Below are positions 36,067 through 45,272 of a DNA stretch of 57,132 nucleotides, one piece after another. The notes below the pieces were generated by a model, which did no database searches, was not told the DNA's origin, and worked only from the letters and a program-made list of their open reading frames with translations. The stretch comes from Natrinema pallidum DSM 3751 (GTDB taxonomy: Archaea > Halobacteriota > Halobacteria > Halobacteriales > Natrialbaceae). The stretch is taken from positions 22,568-79,699 of the forward strand of contig NZ_AOII01000113.1 of NCBI RefSeq assembly GCF_000337615.1, given 5' to 3'. Both the position numbers and the translations under genes were made by a program. The first letter of the stretch is position 1. Each line of letters begins with the position of its first letter.

Positions 36067-37259
36067 TGGACGACATGGACTTTCCAACGCCGGACGCAGA
36101 AATCGAATCGGTCAGTCCCGACGAGTTGAGGGACCGAATCGACGCGGGAGAGGCTATCACGCTCCTCGACACCCGTATGGAATCGGAGTACGCCGAGTGG
36201 AAGATCGACGGGAGGAACGTCGAATCAATCAACATCCCGTACTTCGAGTTCTTGGACGACGAAATCGACGACGACGTTCTTGCACGGCTTCCCGATGACC
36301 GCGAACTTACCGTCGTGTGTGCGAAGGGCGGCTCGAGCGAGTACGTCGCCGGAACGCTGACCGAGCGCGGCTACGATGTCGATCACCTCGAGAACGGGAT
36401 GAACGGCTGGGCGCGCATCTACGACCGCGTCGAAGTCGAGCGCTACGACGGGAGCGGAACGCTCTACCAGTACCAGCGCCCCGCGACGGGCTGTCTTGGC
36501 TACCTCGTCGTCGACGGCGACGACGCGGCCGTGATCGACCCGCTGCGCGCGTTCACCGATCAATATCTCGAGGACGCCGACGAACTCGGTGTCGACCTGC
36601 AGTACGCGATCGACACGCACATTCACGCGGACCACATTTCCGGGGTCCGTGCGCTCGATGCCGTCGGCGTCGATGGCGTCATCCCCGAGGCATCGGTCGA
36701 CCGTGGCGTCACTTACGCCGACGAGATGACCCTCGCAGCGGACGGCGACGAGTTCCAGGTCGGGTCGGCGACGATCGAGACCGTCTCCACGCCCGGCCAC
36801 ACCTCCGGCATGACCGCGTATCTGCTCGACGGCTCGCTGCTCGCGACCGGCGACGGGCTGTTCGTCGAGAGCGTCGCCCGACCCGACTTGGAGGAGGGCG
36901 ATGACGGCGCTCCCGAGGCGGCCGCGCAGCTCTACGAGTCGCTCCAGGAGCGCGTGCTGCCCCTCCCCGATGACACGCTGATCGGTGGCGCTCACGTCAG
37001 CGACGCAGCCGAACCCGCCGAAGACGGGACCTACACCGCACCGCTCGGGCAACTCGAGGCGGAGATGGACGCCCTGACGATGGACGAAGACGCGTTCGTC
37101 GAGTTGATCCTCTCGGATATGCCGCCTCGGCCGGCTAACTACGAGGACATCATCCCGACGAACCTCGGCCAGCAGACGGCCGACGACGCGGACGCGTTCG
37201 AACTCGAACTCGGCCCGAACAACTGTGCGGCGAGCCAGGAGTCGCTCGCCGGTGACTAA
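36066..37259 (+). CDS. Rhodanese-metallo-beta-lactamase fusion (persulfide dioxygenase-like)
   Basis: The 397-residue cytosolic protein has an N-terminal rhodanese domain (about 14-125, active Cys85 in VCAKGGSSEYV). It is followed by an MBL-fold domain (about 135-340) with the metal motif THIHADHISG (His185, His187, Asp189, His190) and a downstream STPGHTSG. Related MBL proteins oxidise glutathione- or thiol-persulfide to sulfite, and rhodaneses transfer sulfane sulfur, so the fusion suggests sulfur transfer then oxidation. It lies divergent to tusA-dsrE and 6 bp before the YeeE genes. Confidence 0.87.
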   Translation: MDDMDFPTPDAEIESVSPDELRDRIDAGEAITLLDTRMESEYAEWKIDGRNVESINIPYFEFLDDEIDDDVLARLPDDRELTVVCAKGGSSEYVAGTLTERGYDVDHLENGMNGWARIYDRVEVERYDGSGTLYQYQRPATGCLGYLVVDGDDAAVIDPLRAFTDQYLEDADELGVDLQYAIDTHIHADHISGVRALDAVGVDGVIPEASVDRGVTYADEMTLAADGDEFQVGSATIETVSTPGHTSGMTAYLLDGSLLATGDGLFVESVARPDLEEGDDGAPEAAAQLYESLQERVLPLPDDTLIGGAHVSDAAEPAEDGTYTAPLGQLEAEMDALTMDEDAFVELILSDMPPRPANYEDIIPTNLGQQTADDADAFELELGPNNCAASQESLAGD

Positions 37260-37265
37260 CCCCCA

Positions 37266-37823
37266 ATGGTAGCCGACCCAGTCCCACTTCAGCTGACCGC
37301 CGAACTGTTCCCCAACGGGATCAGTCGCTACGCCGTCGGCGGAATGCTCGTCGGTCTCGGCACGGTCGTCATCTACGTCGGAACCGGCATCCCGGCCGGG
37401 GCGAGCACGTTCCTCGAGTCGACGCTATCGTACGTCTCCGGGCAGTCGCGGTTCCAGCGGTACGTCTCGTCCCGGGACTGGCGCGTCGTGTTCACGCTTG
37501 GGATCGTTCTGGGCGCGCTGGCGTTCGCGGCGACGGTCCAGTCCGGAGTGATCACGACCTCGCTCTACGAAGCCGGAACGACCGGCGAACTGTACGAGGT
37601 CGGCGGCGTGACGCTCTGGTCGACGGCCGTCCAACCGTGGCGGCTGTTCCTGGGCGGCATCCTGGTCGGGATCGGCACCCGAATCGGCAAAGGGTGTACG
37701 TCCGGCCACGGCGTCTGCGGCGTCGGCTCGGCGTCGAAAACCTCGATCGTCGGCGTGCTGACGTTCCTGACAGTCGCGATCGCGACTGCACAGATCGTCG
37801 CGGCACTGGGGGTGAGTCCGTAA
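37266..37823 (+). CDS. YeeE/YedE-family membrane protein, first half-subunit
   Basis: The 185-residue protein has about four or five helices and the YeeE/YedE signature GTRIGKGCTSGHGVCGVG with cysteines inside the membrane. YeeE proteins take up thiosulfate in bacteria. In archaea two short paralogues encoded side by side probably form one transporter. Its TAA overlaps the ATG of the second half (TAATG). Confidence 0.88.
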   Translation: MVADPVPLQLTAELFPNGISRYAVGGMLVGLGTVVIYVGTGIPAGASTFLESTLSYVSGQSRFQRYVSSRDWRVVFTLGIVLGALAFAATVQSGVITTSLYEAGTTGELYEVGGVTLWSTAVQPWRLFLGGILVGIGTRIGKGCTSGHGVCGVGSASKTSIVGVLTFLTVAIATAQIVAALGVSP

Positions 37824-38281
37824 TGGCGGATCGCCATCCCCTGTTCATGCCGCTGATCCTCGTCGGCGGCCTGATCTTCGGGTTCGGTCTCGGGTTCAGC
37901 CAGATGGCGCGCCCGGAAGTCGTGCTGCACTTCCTACAGTTCGAGGACGTTGGACTGCTGTTCGTCATGTTCGGCGCGGCGATCGTCTCCGGGATCGCCT
38001 TCGCCGTGATGCCCCGTCTCCGGGATAGCGCGCCGCTGACCGGCGACCGGTACGAACGCCGGCTGAAGCCGTTCGATCGGAACGTCCTGATCGGCGGCGC
38101 GATCTTCGGCGTCGGCTGGGGCCTCTCGGGGATCTGTCCCGGCGCGGCCTACGCCAGCCTCGGCGTCGGGAACGTCACCATCCTGTGGGCCCTCGCCGGC
38201 ATGTTCGTCGGTGCCTACCTACAGGGTGTCTGGCGGAGCACGCACGCCACGACCGAAGTCGCCCCATCGGATGCCGACTGA
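37823..38281 (+). CDS. YeeE/YedE-family membrane protein, second half-subunit
   Basis: The 152-residue protein has about four helices and the paired signature GVGWGLSGICPGAAYASLG with one cysteine. The start overlaps the stop of the first YeeE gene. Together they give the two symmetric halves of full-length YeeE, which is a single chain in many bacteria. Uptake of thiosulfate or another sulfane sulfur compound is inferred from the neighbours. Confidence 0.88.
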   Translation: MADRHPLFMPLILVGGLIFGFGLGFSQMARPEVVLHFLQFEDVGLLFVMFGAAIVSGIAFAVMPRLRDSAPLTGDRYERRLKPFDRNVLIGGAIFGVGWGLSGICPGAAYASLGVGNVTILWALAGMFVGAYLQGVWRSTHATTEVAPSDAD

Positions 38282-38325
38282 CGCCCCTCGAGTCTCGAGA
38301 ACCGAAACACGGCTGATAGATACGA

Positions 38326-39498
38326 ATGGAATTCACAACGATACTGCTGTTCGCTACTGCGGCCGTCGCGAGCCTGTTCATGGCCTGGGTGATCGGTGCC
38401 GGCTCGAGCGGCGCAACGCCCTTCGCGCCGGCCGTCGGCGCGAACGCGATACCGACGATGCGCGCGGCGTTTCTCGTCGGCATCCTCGGCTTCGCTGGAG
38501 CGGTAACGCAGGGCGGACGCGTCTCGGAAGCCGTCGGCACCGGTCTCGTCGAGGGGATCACGCTCCCGGTCGGCGGCGTCATCGTCGTCCTGCTGATCGG
38601 TGCCGGGCTGATGGCGATCGGCATCGCCACCGGCTATCCGATCGCGACCGCGTTTACCGTGACCGGCTCGGTCATCGGCGTCGGCATCGCGCTCGGCGGC
38701 GATCCGGCCTGGGGGAAGTACGCCGAAATCGGCTCGGTGTGGGTGCTCACGCCGTTCGTCGGCGGCGGTATCGCATACGGGATCGCCAGCGTCCTCCCGC
38801 GGCCGGACGTGCCCGAGGCCGTCAGCGTGCCGCTCCTCGCCGGGATCGTCGGCACCGTCGTCGCGAACCTCGAGTTCGCCTTCCTCTCGTCGGTCGGTGG
38901 AACGTTCGCCGCCGCCGGAGCCGCTGCGGTCTCGGCGGACGGGACTGCCGTAACGGCCGCGATTTCGCTCGGCATCGGCGTCGTCGTCGCGGCCGCCGTC
39001 CGCTGGGATATCGGCCGCGATCAGGCCGGCGGTCTGCGCCGGTTCCTGCTCGCACTCGGCGCGCTCGTGGCGTTCTCGGCGGGCGCGAGCCAGGTCGGAC
39101 TGGCCGTCGGCCCGCTGTTTCCGCTGCTCGCGACGGTGCCGATGGTGTCGCCGATCGCGGTGTTGCTCGGCGGGGGTGTCGGGATTCTCGTCGGGTCCTG
39201 GACGAGCGCACCGCGGATGATCAAGTCGATCTCACAGGAGTACGCGTCGCTGGGCCCGCGCCGGTCGATCGCGACGCTCGTCCCCTCGTTTCTCATCGCC
39301 CAGACCGCGGTCCTGCTCGGGGTGCCGGTCTCGTTCAACGAGATCGTCGTGAGCGCCATCGTCGGCAGCGGACTTGCGGTCGCCGGCGGGGCCGGCGTCA
39401 GCCCCCGCAAACTGGGGCTTACCGTCGCCGCCTGGATCGGCTCGCTCGTGCTCGCGTTCGGACTGGGCTACGGCTCGATGTCTCTCGTCGGCCCGTAG
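38326..39498 (+). CDS. PiT-family anion permease
   Basis: The 390-residue protein has about ten helices. The PiT signatures appear in both halves: SSGATPFAPAVGANAIPT (about 26) and the later GSGLAVAGGAGVSPRKLG. PiT proteins mostly import phosphate, but the CysP branch moves sulfate. Here it follows the YeeE pair by 44 bp within sulfur genes, so sulfate or thiosulfate is a reasonable alternative substrate to phosphate. Confidence 0.85.
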   Translation: MEFTTILLFATAAVASLFMAWVIGAGSSGATPFAPAVGANAIPTMRAAFLVGILGFAGAVTQGGRVSEAVGTGLVEGITLPVGGVIVVLLIGAGLMAIGIATGYPIATAFTVTGSVIGVGIALGGDPAWGKYAEIGSVWVLTPFVGGGIAYGIASVLPRPDVPEAVSVPLLAGIVGTVVANLEFAFLSSVGGTFAAAGAAAVSADGTAVTAAISLGIGVVVAAAVRWDIGRDQAGGLRRFLLALGALVAFSAGASQVGLAVGPLFPLLATVPMVSPIAVLLGGGVGILVGSWTSAPRMIKSISQEYASLGPRRSIATLVPSFLIAQTAVLLGVPVSFNEIVVSAIVGSGLAVAGGAGVSPRKLGLTVAAWIGSLVLAFGLGYGSMSLVGP

Positions 39499-39690
39499 CG
39501 GAAACGCGACACCAGCCCGATCCGGGCGGGTTCGAGCTGCGGTCTTGCCAACTCGAGACGACCGTCGTTTTCGACGTTCCGACCACAAATACTACCGCAT
39601 TTCGGCCTCTCGGATACGAATAGGGCGAATCATTCGGATCGAAAAGCACCGGTTGATGAATCGCAGTTCCCGCGTTCCCTAACACAGATC

Positions 39691-41112
39691 ATGATCGACC
39701 CGGTCTTCGCAAGCAGGGTACAGTTCGCACTGACCACCATCGTCCATATCGTCTTTCCCGTGATGAGCATGGGGCTTGCACCCTTTCTCGTCTACTTCAC
39801 GTGGAAAGACATCCGCACCGGAAAACCGATTTACGAGCAGTTGCGACGGTTCTGGACGCAAATCTTTGCGGTCAGCTTCGTCGTCGGCACCGTGACCGGG
39901 ATCGTCCTCGAGTTCGAGTTCGGTACCAACTTCGCGGCGTTTTCCATGACCGCCGGCGAACTGTTCGGCGGCCCGCTCGCGCTCGAGGGGATGATGGCGT
40001 TCATGCTGGAGGCGACGTTTCTCGGGATTTTCGTGTTCGGTCGCGAACGCGTCGGAAACGTGTTGTACATGTGTTCGGCGATCGCCGTCGGGCTCGGAAC
40101 GTGGCTCTCGGCGCTCTGGATTCTGATCGCCAACTCGTGGATGCAGACCCCGCGGGGCTACGAACTGGCCACGGAAAACGGGCGGACGATCGTGCAGTTG
40201 GTCGATCCGGTCGCCGCCTACGCCAACCCGCGGTTCCCCTGGATGTTCGTCCACATGCAAAACGCCGCCGTCGAGTCAGTCGCGCTGTTCATGGCCGGGC
40301 TCGGAGCCTACTTCGTTTTCAGACACTACGTGTGGGGGTATCCGGTCGAGCACATCGGCTTCTGGGAGACGACGCTCAAGTTCGGCCTCCTCGCGCTGCT
40401 CATCACCGCGCCGTTGCAGGTGCTCCACGGCGATCTGTATGCGAGACACGTCGTCGAAACGCAGCCACAGAAGTTCGCCGCGATGGAAGCGGTCTGGGAG
40501 ACCGACTCCTACGTCCCCGAGTACATCGTCGCGTTCCCGACGAGCATCCAGGAACTCCTCGATCCGCGGGCCAAGGACATCTTCGGCATCGGCATCCCCG
40601 GCGGGGCGTCGTGGCTCGCCAGCGGCGGCGATCCACAGGCGACCATCCAGGGACTCGAGGAGTTCGGCGGGCCCCAACCGCCGGTCGCGATCGTCTTCTG
40701 GGCGTTTCGGCTCATGGTCGCGCTCGGCTTCTGGTTCATCCTGCTCGCCGTCTGGGGCGGCTACCGCTGGTGGCGGGGCGAACTCCTCGCGGACGACCTC
40801 CTCCACAAGGCCCTGATGATCTCGACGCCGCTGGGGATTTTCGCGGTCGAACTCGGCTGGGTCGTCACCGAGGTCGGTCGTCAGCCGTGGCTCATCCAGG
40901 ACGTCTTGCGAACGAGCGAGGGCGTCTCGACGGGACTCACGGCTGTCGAAGCGACGACGACGCTCGCCGGGTTCGTCGTCGTCTACCTCGGACTGCTCGC
41001 GCTCTATACGTACGTCGTCGTCCGGCTCATTCGTGCCGGCCCGCCGAAGGTGGAGGGTCCCGAACTGGACGGGGCGGGGACGCCCGCGTCGGAGGTGCAG
41101 GCCGATGACTGA
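39691..41112 (+). CDS. cydA: Cytochrome bd-type quinol oxidase subunit I
   Basis: The 473-residue membrane protein has the CydA hallmarks: an N-terminal His near residue 18 (TTIVHIVFPVMSMGLAPFLV), MMAFMLEATFLGIFVFGRERV (the glutamate of the proton path), and the conserved GWVVTEVGRQPW (about 390). The Q-loop is short, as in cyanide-insensitive-type oxidases. It reduces O2 to water using quinol electrons in the cytoplasmic membrane. Its end overlaps the cydB start by 8 bp. Confidence 0.93.
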   Translation: MIDPVFASRVQFALTTIVHIVFPVMSMGLAPFLVYFTWKDIRTGKPIYEQLRRFWTQIFAVSFVVGTVTGIVLEFEFGTNFAAFSMTAGELFGGPLALEGMMAFMLEATFLGIFVFGRERVGNVLYMCSAIAVGLGTWLSALWILIANSWMQTPRGYELATENGRTIVQLVDPVAAYANPRFPWMFVHMQNAAVESVALFMAGLGAYFVFRHYVWGYPVEHIGFWETTLKFGLLALLITAPLQVLHGDLYARHVVETQPQKFAAMEAVWETDSYVPEYIVAFPTSIQELLDPRAKDIFGIGIPGGASWLASGGDPQATIQGLEEFGGPQPPVAIVFWAFRLMVALGFWFILLAVWGGYRWWRGELLADDLLHKALMISTPLGIFAVELGWVVTEVGRQPWLIQDVLRTSEGVSTGLTAVEATTTLAGFVVVYLGLLALYTYVVVRLIRAGPPKVEGPELDGAGTPASEVQADD

Positions 41113-42106
41113 CCCGGTCTCGCTCGCGACCGACCCCCTGTTCGGGCTCCCGCTCGCGGACCTCTGGTTCGGGCTGTTGTTCTGCATCTTCGCGACGTTC
41201 CTGTTCCTCGATGGCTTCGACTTCGGGGTCGGCGCACTGTTCGCGACCCGCGAGGACGCCGACGAACGCGAGCAGTTACTGTCCGCCATCGGGCCGTTCT
41301 GGGACGGCAACGAGGTATGGCTCGTCGTCTTCGGCGGCGCCATGTTCGCGGCGTTCCCGGCGGTCTACGCCAACCTGTTCAGTCGCCACTACCTGCTGCT
41401 GTTCGCGATCCTGGGTGCGCTCATTCTTCGTGGGCTCGCCCCCGAGATGTACGAACAGCGCCACGACGAGGCGTGGCAACGGTGGTGGGGACGGGCGTTC
41501 GTCATCGGCAGCCTCACCGCACCGTTCTTCCTCGGGATGTTCACGGCGAACTGGCTGCTCGGCGCGACGACGATCGTCACGCTTCCGGGAGTCGTCGTCG
41601 GATCGGCCGTCGTCGCGCTAACCGTCGTCGACGGCGTAGCCTTCCTTCGACTGAAGACGCGCGGCGACCTGCGTGAGAGCCTTCAAACGGACGGCTACCG
41701 CGCGCTCGTGGCGTATCTCGTCCTGGTCGTGGTGACGCTGGGATACGTCTACGGAGCGGTTCCCGCCATGCGATCGGCCCTGTTCTCCGCGCCGGTCGCC
41801 GCGCTCGTCCTCGCCACGCTCGTGCTCGCGGGAGTGTACGCGGCGGCGACGCAGGCCGACCGCTACTACGTGGCGTTCGGTGCCACCGCAGGCCTCGTCT
41901 TCGCGCTGGTCGGCATCGTCGCCGGTCTGATGTATCCGGCCATCGACCGCGCCGGCGGGTTGACGGTCGAGACGGCCATCGTCTCGACGCTGCCGCTTAA
42001 CCTCATGTCGATCGGGGCGGCGATCCTGCTTCCGCTCATTTTCGTCTACTTCGTGGTCCTCTACTCCGCGTTCAGCGGTCCGGTCAGGGCAGGTGAGTCG
42101 TACTAA
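41105..42106 (+). CDS. cydB: Cytochrome bd-type quinol oxidase subunit II
   Basis: The 333-residue protein has about eight helices with the CydB motifs LDGFDFGVGALF and GPFWDGNEVWLVVFGGAMFAAFP. It stabilises the haem groups of CydA. ATG 41105 lies inside the end of cydA and begins the family N-terminus. Its TAA overlaps the ATG of the next small gene (TAATG). The first residues (MTDPVSLATDPLFGLPLADLWFGLLF) precede the first helix. Confidence 0.93.
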   Translation: MTDPVSLATDPLFGLPLADLWFGLLFCIFATFLFLDGFDFGVGALFATREDADEREQLLSAIGPFWDGNEVWLVVFGGAMFAAFPAVYANLFSRHYLLLFAILGALILRGLAPEMYEQRHDEAWQRWWGRAFVIGSLTAPFFLGMFTANWLLGATTIVTLPGVVVGSAVVALTVVDGVAFLRLKTRGDLRESLQTDGYRALVAYLVLVVVTLGYVYGAVPAMRSALFSAPVAALVLATLVLAGVYAAATQADRYYVAFGATAGLVFALVGIVAGLMYPAIDRAGGLTVETAIVSTLPLNLMSIGAAILLPLIFVYFVVLYSAFSGPVRAGESY

Positions 42107-42381
42107 TGGGCTCCGACGACGATCGCGTCGATCGACCGCCGAACGGGTCGTGGATCGAGCCGTCGCCGCCGCGGCTGGGCTCCCGAATCCTAGTGACGTG
42201 GCTGGAACTCACGATCGTCGGCATCACCGGCGGTCTCCTCGGTGCGACGGTCGGTGGCCCGCCCGGGTTCGTGATCTATCTGGCAACGACCCTGCTCACC
42301 GTCGGCATCGTCTTTCACAACGTAAACGAACTCGTCAAAGCATGGCTCCGAGCCTCGCAGAGCGGGAGCGCGATCGAGTGA
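42106..42381 (+). CDS. Small membrane protein coupled to cydB
   Basis: The 91-residue protein has a Pro-rich start and two membrane helices (about 31-47 and 52-72). The TAATG overlap with cydB means it is made with the oxidase. It could be an assembly factor or accessory subunit analogous in place to bacterial CydX, although CydX is shorter and not similar. I do not recognise a family. Confidence 0.7.
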   Translation: MGSDDDRVDRPPNGSWIEPSPPRLGSRILVTWLELTIVGITGGLLGATVGGPPGFVIYLATTLLTVGIVFHNVNELVKAWLRASQSGSAIE

Positions 42382-42417
42382 GTGGAGAGACGGTGCTCGC
42401 GGGCGGTGGAGCCACGC

Positions 42418-42780
42418 CTACCGTTTCTCCTCACCTCGCAGGCGTTCACGCCGTTGCTCGAACTCCTCGTCGGTGAGGTCGCCACGAGCGTAAGCGCTTC
42501 GCAGTTCTTCGAGGGCGGGGTCGGTCCGGCGGCCGCCGGCTCCACGAACGGCGCGGTACAGGAGGTATCCGAGGCCGAGAAACACCAGTAACGGCACGAC
42601 CGCCATGAGCAGCCACATCCACGTGGCTCCGGTGGCGCTCCACATCCCTCCCCTCCACATGTGACCACCGCTCCAGACGCCCATCATAGGCATCGCGAGC
42701 GCCATCACGAGAACCGGCAGCAGGAGGATCACGGCGATAACGACTACCAGTGTCCGAATCAGTGACTCATCAGTTGCCAT
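42418..42780 (-). CDS. SHOCT-domain membrane protein
   Basis: The 120-residue protein has two hydrophobic helices (about 8-32 and 52-76), with a Met/Trp/Gly-rich stretch between them (MMGVWSGGHMWRGGMWSATG). It ends in a SHOCT-type segment, DPALEELRSAYARGDLTDEEFEQR. SHOCT domains are short oligomerisation modules of unknown precise role. The Met/His-rich part could bind copper, which would fit the neighbouring oxidase and Nos genes; that is inference. Confidence 0.8.
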   Translation of the reverse strand: MATDESLIRTLVVVIAVILLLPVLVMALAMPMMGVWSGGHMWRGGMWSATGATWMWLLMAVVPLLVFLGLGYLLYRAVRGAGGRRTDPALEELRSAYARGDLTDEEFEQRRERLRGEEKR

Positions 42781-42951
42781 ACGTCGTCCTTCGATCGCCG
42801 GAGTCTTGAACGGTGTGGGGGATACCGATCGCCGGGAATCGATCGTCCGTCCGCGTTAGTTCCGTCGACAGCCACTCCCGAACATCGGGTTCGACGGAGC
42901 GGACCCGACTCGCAGGGAATCCACGTCGCTCGAGCCGACACCGACTGGCGG

Positions 42952-44328
42952 CTACGAACCACTCTTTGACACACGTGCCGACCACCCGCGGTCGACGATT
43001 GTGACCAGATAGGACCCCCAGATCGAGAGCACAACGGCGTATCCCGGACCGTGCAGTAGCACCGACCACGACTGGTCCTGATAGAAGAAGCCGATCCCGA
43101 CGGCCAGCACCGCGAGGTTCCAGGCGAGGACCGACCGCGGGCCGAGAGCCGACGGGAGATCCGTCGTGGGAACGAGCCCGGCGACCCGATCCTCGCCTGC
43201 GTCACCGCCGTCGGCTCCGGGAGCCCACTCGAGCGAGCGGGCGACGAGCAACGAACCCGCGAGCGCGACCGGCAGCGCCCAGCCGAGGAAGAAGAAGTGC
43301 AGCGCGCCGGTCTCGATCCACGGGTCGGGGATGCCAAGCGGGACGCCAAACAGGATGAACGGCGCGAAGCTCGCCGGGCCGAGAAGCCACAGCTGGGCGA
43401 CGAGAACCGAGAGCGCCGTCCCGTTCGACGTGCCGGCCCGGTAGGTCCGGGCGAGCGTGTAGACGTACAGGACGTAGCCGGCGGCGTACAGGACCAGTCC
43501 GATCGCGGTCACCGTCTTCCCCATGCCGAGGACCGGCCCGACGACGAGCGGGACGATACCGGCCGCGAACAGCGGAAACGAGTAGCGTTTCAGGCGGTCG
43601 CTGTACAGCGTCGCGTCCACGAGTCGCGGAAAGAGATCGTACAGCGTGCCGATCGCCGCGAGGCCCAGAAATCCCCACGCGTTGGCGTGGACGTGTGCTT
43701 CCCGGAGTCCGTACCAGCCGCCGGGGACGTCCCAGCCGTGGCTGTACAGGCCGAAGGCGAGCGTGAGCCCGATCAGGTAGACGAACGGCGAGAGGAGGGA
43801 GAAGCCGACGGTCGGGTCGCGCGCTCGCCCGTCCTCGCTTCTGACCGCCATCACGAGAACGACGGCGAACAGCCAGCCCGTGAGCAGCCAGATCGTCCCG
43901 AGACCGACATCGAACAAGAGCGGCTCGCCGGCGGCGCGCCCGTACCAGGCGAGCAGCAAAGCGCCGTTCAGTCCGAGGAAAACGGTTCCGAAAGCCCGCG
44001 TCGACGGTCCCGGTCGCTCGAGGATCCGCGCCGTCAGCTGTGGCAGTGTGCCAAAGAGCAACTGCGTGAACGCACCGATCGTGACGAAGTGGATGTGCGT
44101 CCACGTGATCCACGACACCTGTGGGACGAGTCCGAACCCCTGGAGGCCCTGATAGCAGGCGAGCGCAAAGCCGACGAACAGGAAGCCGATGCCGGCGACG
44201 TGAAACGGCGTCATCGAGAGCGGCGGATCGGCCGCCGATCGGCGAGCGGACTGCCGTTCGATATCGGTTGGTGCGGATCGCCGTTCGGCGTCCGTCGGAC
44301 GTGAGTCACGTGGATTCGGATCGGGCAT
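42952..44328 (-). CDS. Cytochrome oxidase subunit I-like 12-helix protein
   Basis: The protein has about 458 residues from ATG 44328 and about twelve helices. Histidine-bearing helices could hold haem or copper: WTHIHFVTIGAFTQLLFG, REAHVHANAWGFLGLAAIGT and TGALHFFFLGWALPVALAG. The pattern recalls NorB/CcoN-like and NnrS-like proteins, but a full set of oxidase ligands is not evident, so catalytic status is open. ATG 44373 would add 15 residues; 44328 fits a TATA-like GATAACC about 30 bp upstream. It faces a Bat-type regulator across an 18-bp palindrome. Confidence 0.65.
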   Translation of the reverse strand: MPDPNPRDSRPTDAERRSAPTDIERQSARRSAADPPLSMTPFHVAGIGFLFVGFALACYQGLQGFGLVPQVSWITWTHIHFVTIGAFTQLLFGTLPQLTARILERPGPSTRAFGTVFLGLNGALLLAWYGRAAGEPLLFDVGLGTIWLLTGWLFAVVLVMAVRSEDGRARDPTVGFSLLSPFVYLIGLTLAFGLYSHGWDVPGGWYGLREAHVHANAWGFLGLAAIGTLYDLFPRLVDATLYSDRLKRYSFPLFAAGIVPLVVGPVLGMGKTVTAIGLVLYAAGYVLYVYTLARTYRAGTSNGTALSVLVAQLWLLGPASFAPFILFGVPLGIPDPWIETGALHFFFLGWALPVALAGSLLVARSLEWAPGADGGDAGEDRVAGLVPTTDLPSALGPRSVLAWNLAVLAVGIGFFYQDQSWSVLLHGPGYAVVLSIWGSYLVTIVDRGWSARVSKSGS

Positions 44329-44382
44329 ACACGTTCGTTCGCTCGGCCGCTGTGTATCGGTTATCGCGAACATTGGGGGAAG

Positions 44383-44400
44383 GTTCGAACATGTTCGAAC
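44383..44400. promoter_or_regulatory. 18-bp perfect palindrome in a divergent promoter
   Basis: GTTCGAACATGTTCGAAC is its own reverse complement. It lies between the oxidase-like gene (minus) and the HTH regulator gene (plus, start 44438). Position and symmetry suggest an operator for a dimeric regulator, most simply the adjacent HTH protein. Confidence 0.6.
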
Positions 44401-44437
44401 TCCCTGCTACGGTGTTCGATCGCCAACATCGATACCG

Positions 44438-45091
44438 ATGCCACGGGCGAAACTCACCGTTCACCTCCCCGAAGCGCTCTGGATTCATGAAATCTCGACT
44501 GCCTATCCCGACACCACGTTCCGAGTCAGTTCGGTGCTGCCGGGAGCGGACGTTGCGATCGGCGTCATCGAACTGGCGGCACCGAATCCGGTCCCGATAC
44601 TCGCCGCGATCGACGACCGGCGCGATATTCGGGACCTCGAGTTGCTCTGGAAACACGACGAGACGGCGCTCCTGCAGGTCGAGACGGCGAACGCGTCGCT
44701 GCTCGCGCCCATACAGCAGGCCGGCGTTCCGATTGAGACGCCGTTCACGGTCGAAGACGGCGTGGTGACCTGGGAACTGACGACGAGCGCGGACCGGTTA
44801 TCGACGCTCGGCGACACGTTCGATGAACACGGGATCGAATACCGCATCGAGTACGTCCACGCCGTCGACGCGAGTCGCGCGCAGAACCTACTGACGGATC
44901 GGCAGCTCGAGGTCTTCCTGGCCGCTCTCGAAGCAGGGTACTACGACGTCCCTCGTGAAGCGACGCTGACGGACGTCGCATCGTCACTCGGCGTGACCAA
45001 GTCCACCTGTAGCGACGTCTTGCACCGCGCGGAGAGCACGATCGCTCACTGGTTCGCCGAGGAACACGGCCACGCCTCGTACGAGCAGTGA
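44438..45091 (+). CDS. Bat-type HTH-10 transcriptional regulator
   Basis: The 217-residue protein has an N-terminal sensor-like domain (about 1-150) and a C-terminal bacterio-opsin-activator-type HTH (about 153-210; LTDRQLEVFLAALEAGYY to LTDVASSLGVTKSTCSDVLH). HTH-10 proteins are abundant haloarchaeal regulators, and several control denitrification and anaerobic respiration genes. There is no PAS or GAF domain; the N-terminal ligand is unknown. It sits between the oxidase-like gene and nosL, so both are candidate targets. Confidence 0.85.
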   Translation: MPRAKLTVHLPEALWIHEISTAYPDTTFRVSSVLPGADVAIGVIELAAPNPVPILAAIDDRRDIRDLELLWKHDETALLQVETANASLLAPIQQAGVPIETPFTVEDGVVTWELTTSADRLSTLGDTFDEHGIEYRIEYVHAVDASRAQNLLTDRQLEVFLAALEAGYYDVPREATLTDVASSLGVTKSTCSDVLHRAESTIAHWFAEEHGHASYEQ

Positions 45092-45272
45092 GTACGATTT
45101 CCCCTTTCGTTCACCCGCGCGTGAGCCGTCGACGCCATCCGACGGCGAGTGTCGGCCGGGTCGCCGACGGCAGGCGTCGCGTCGGTGCGGACGAATCACG
45201 ATATTCGCCCAGCAGCCGCTATTTCGGCGATTGGACCAGATTAGCCTTATCGGCCTGCTCCCAATTGTGCAT

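Noticed and set aside
36317-36904. Arg-rich alternative frames within the rhodanese-MBL and other GC-rich genes
   Set aside because: These are shadows of acidic haloarchaeal proteins in other frames; their composition is unlike any haloarchaeal protein.
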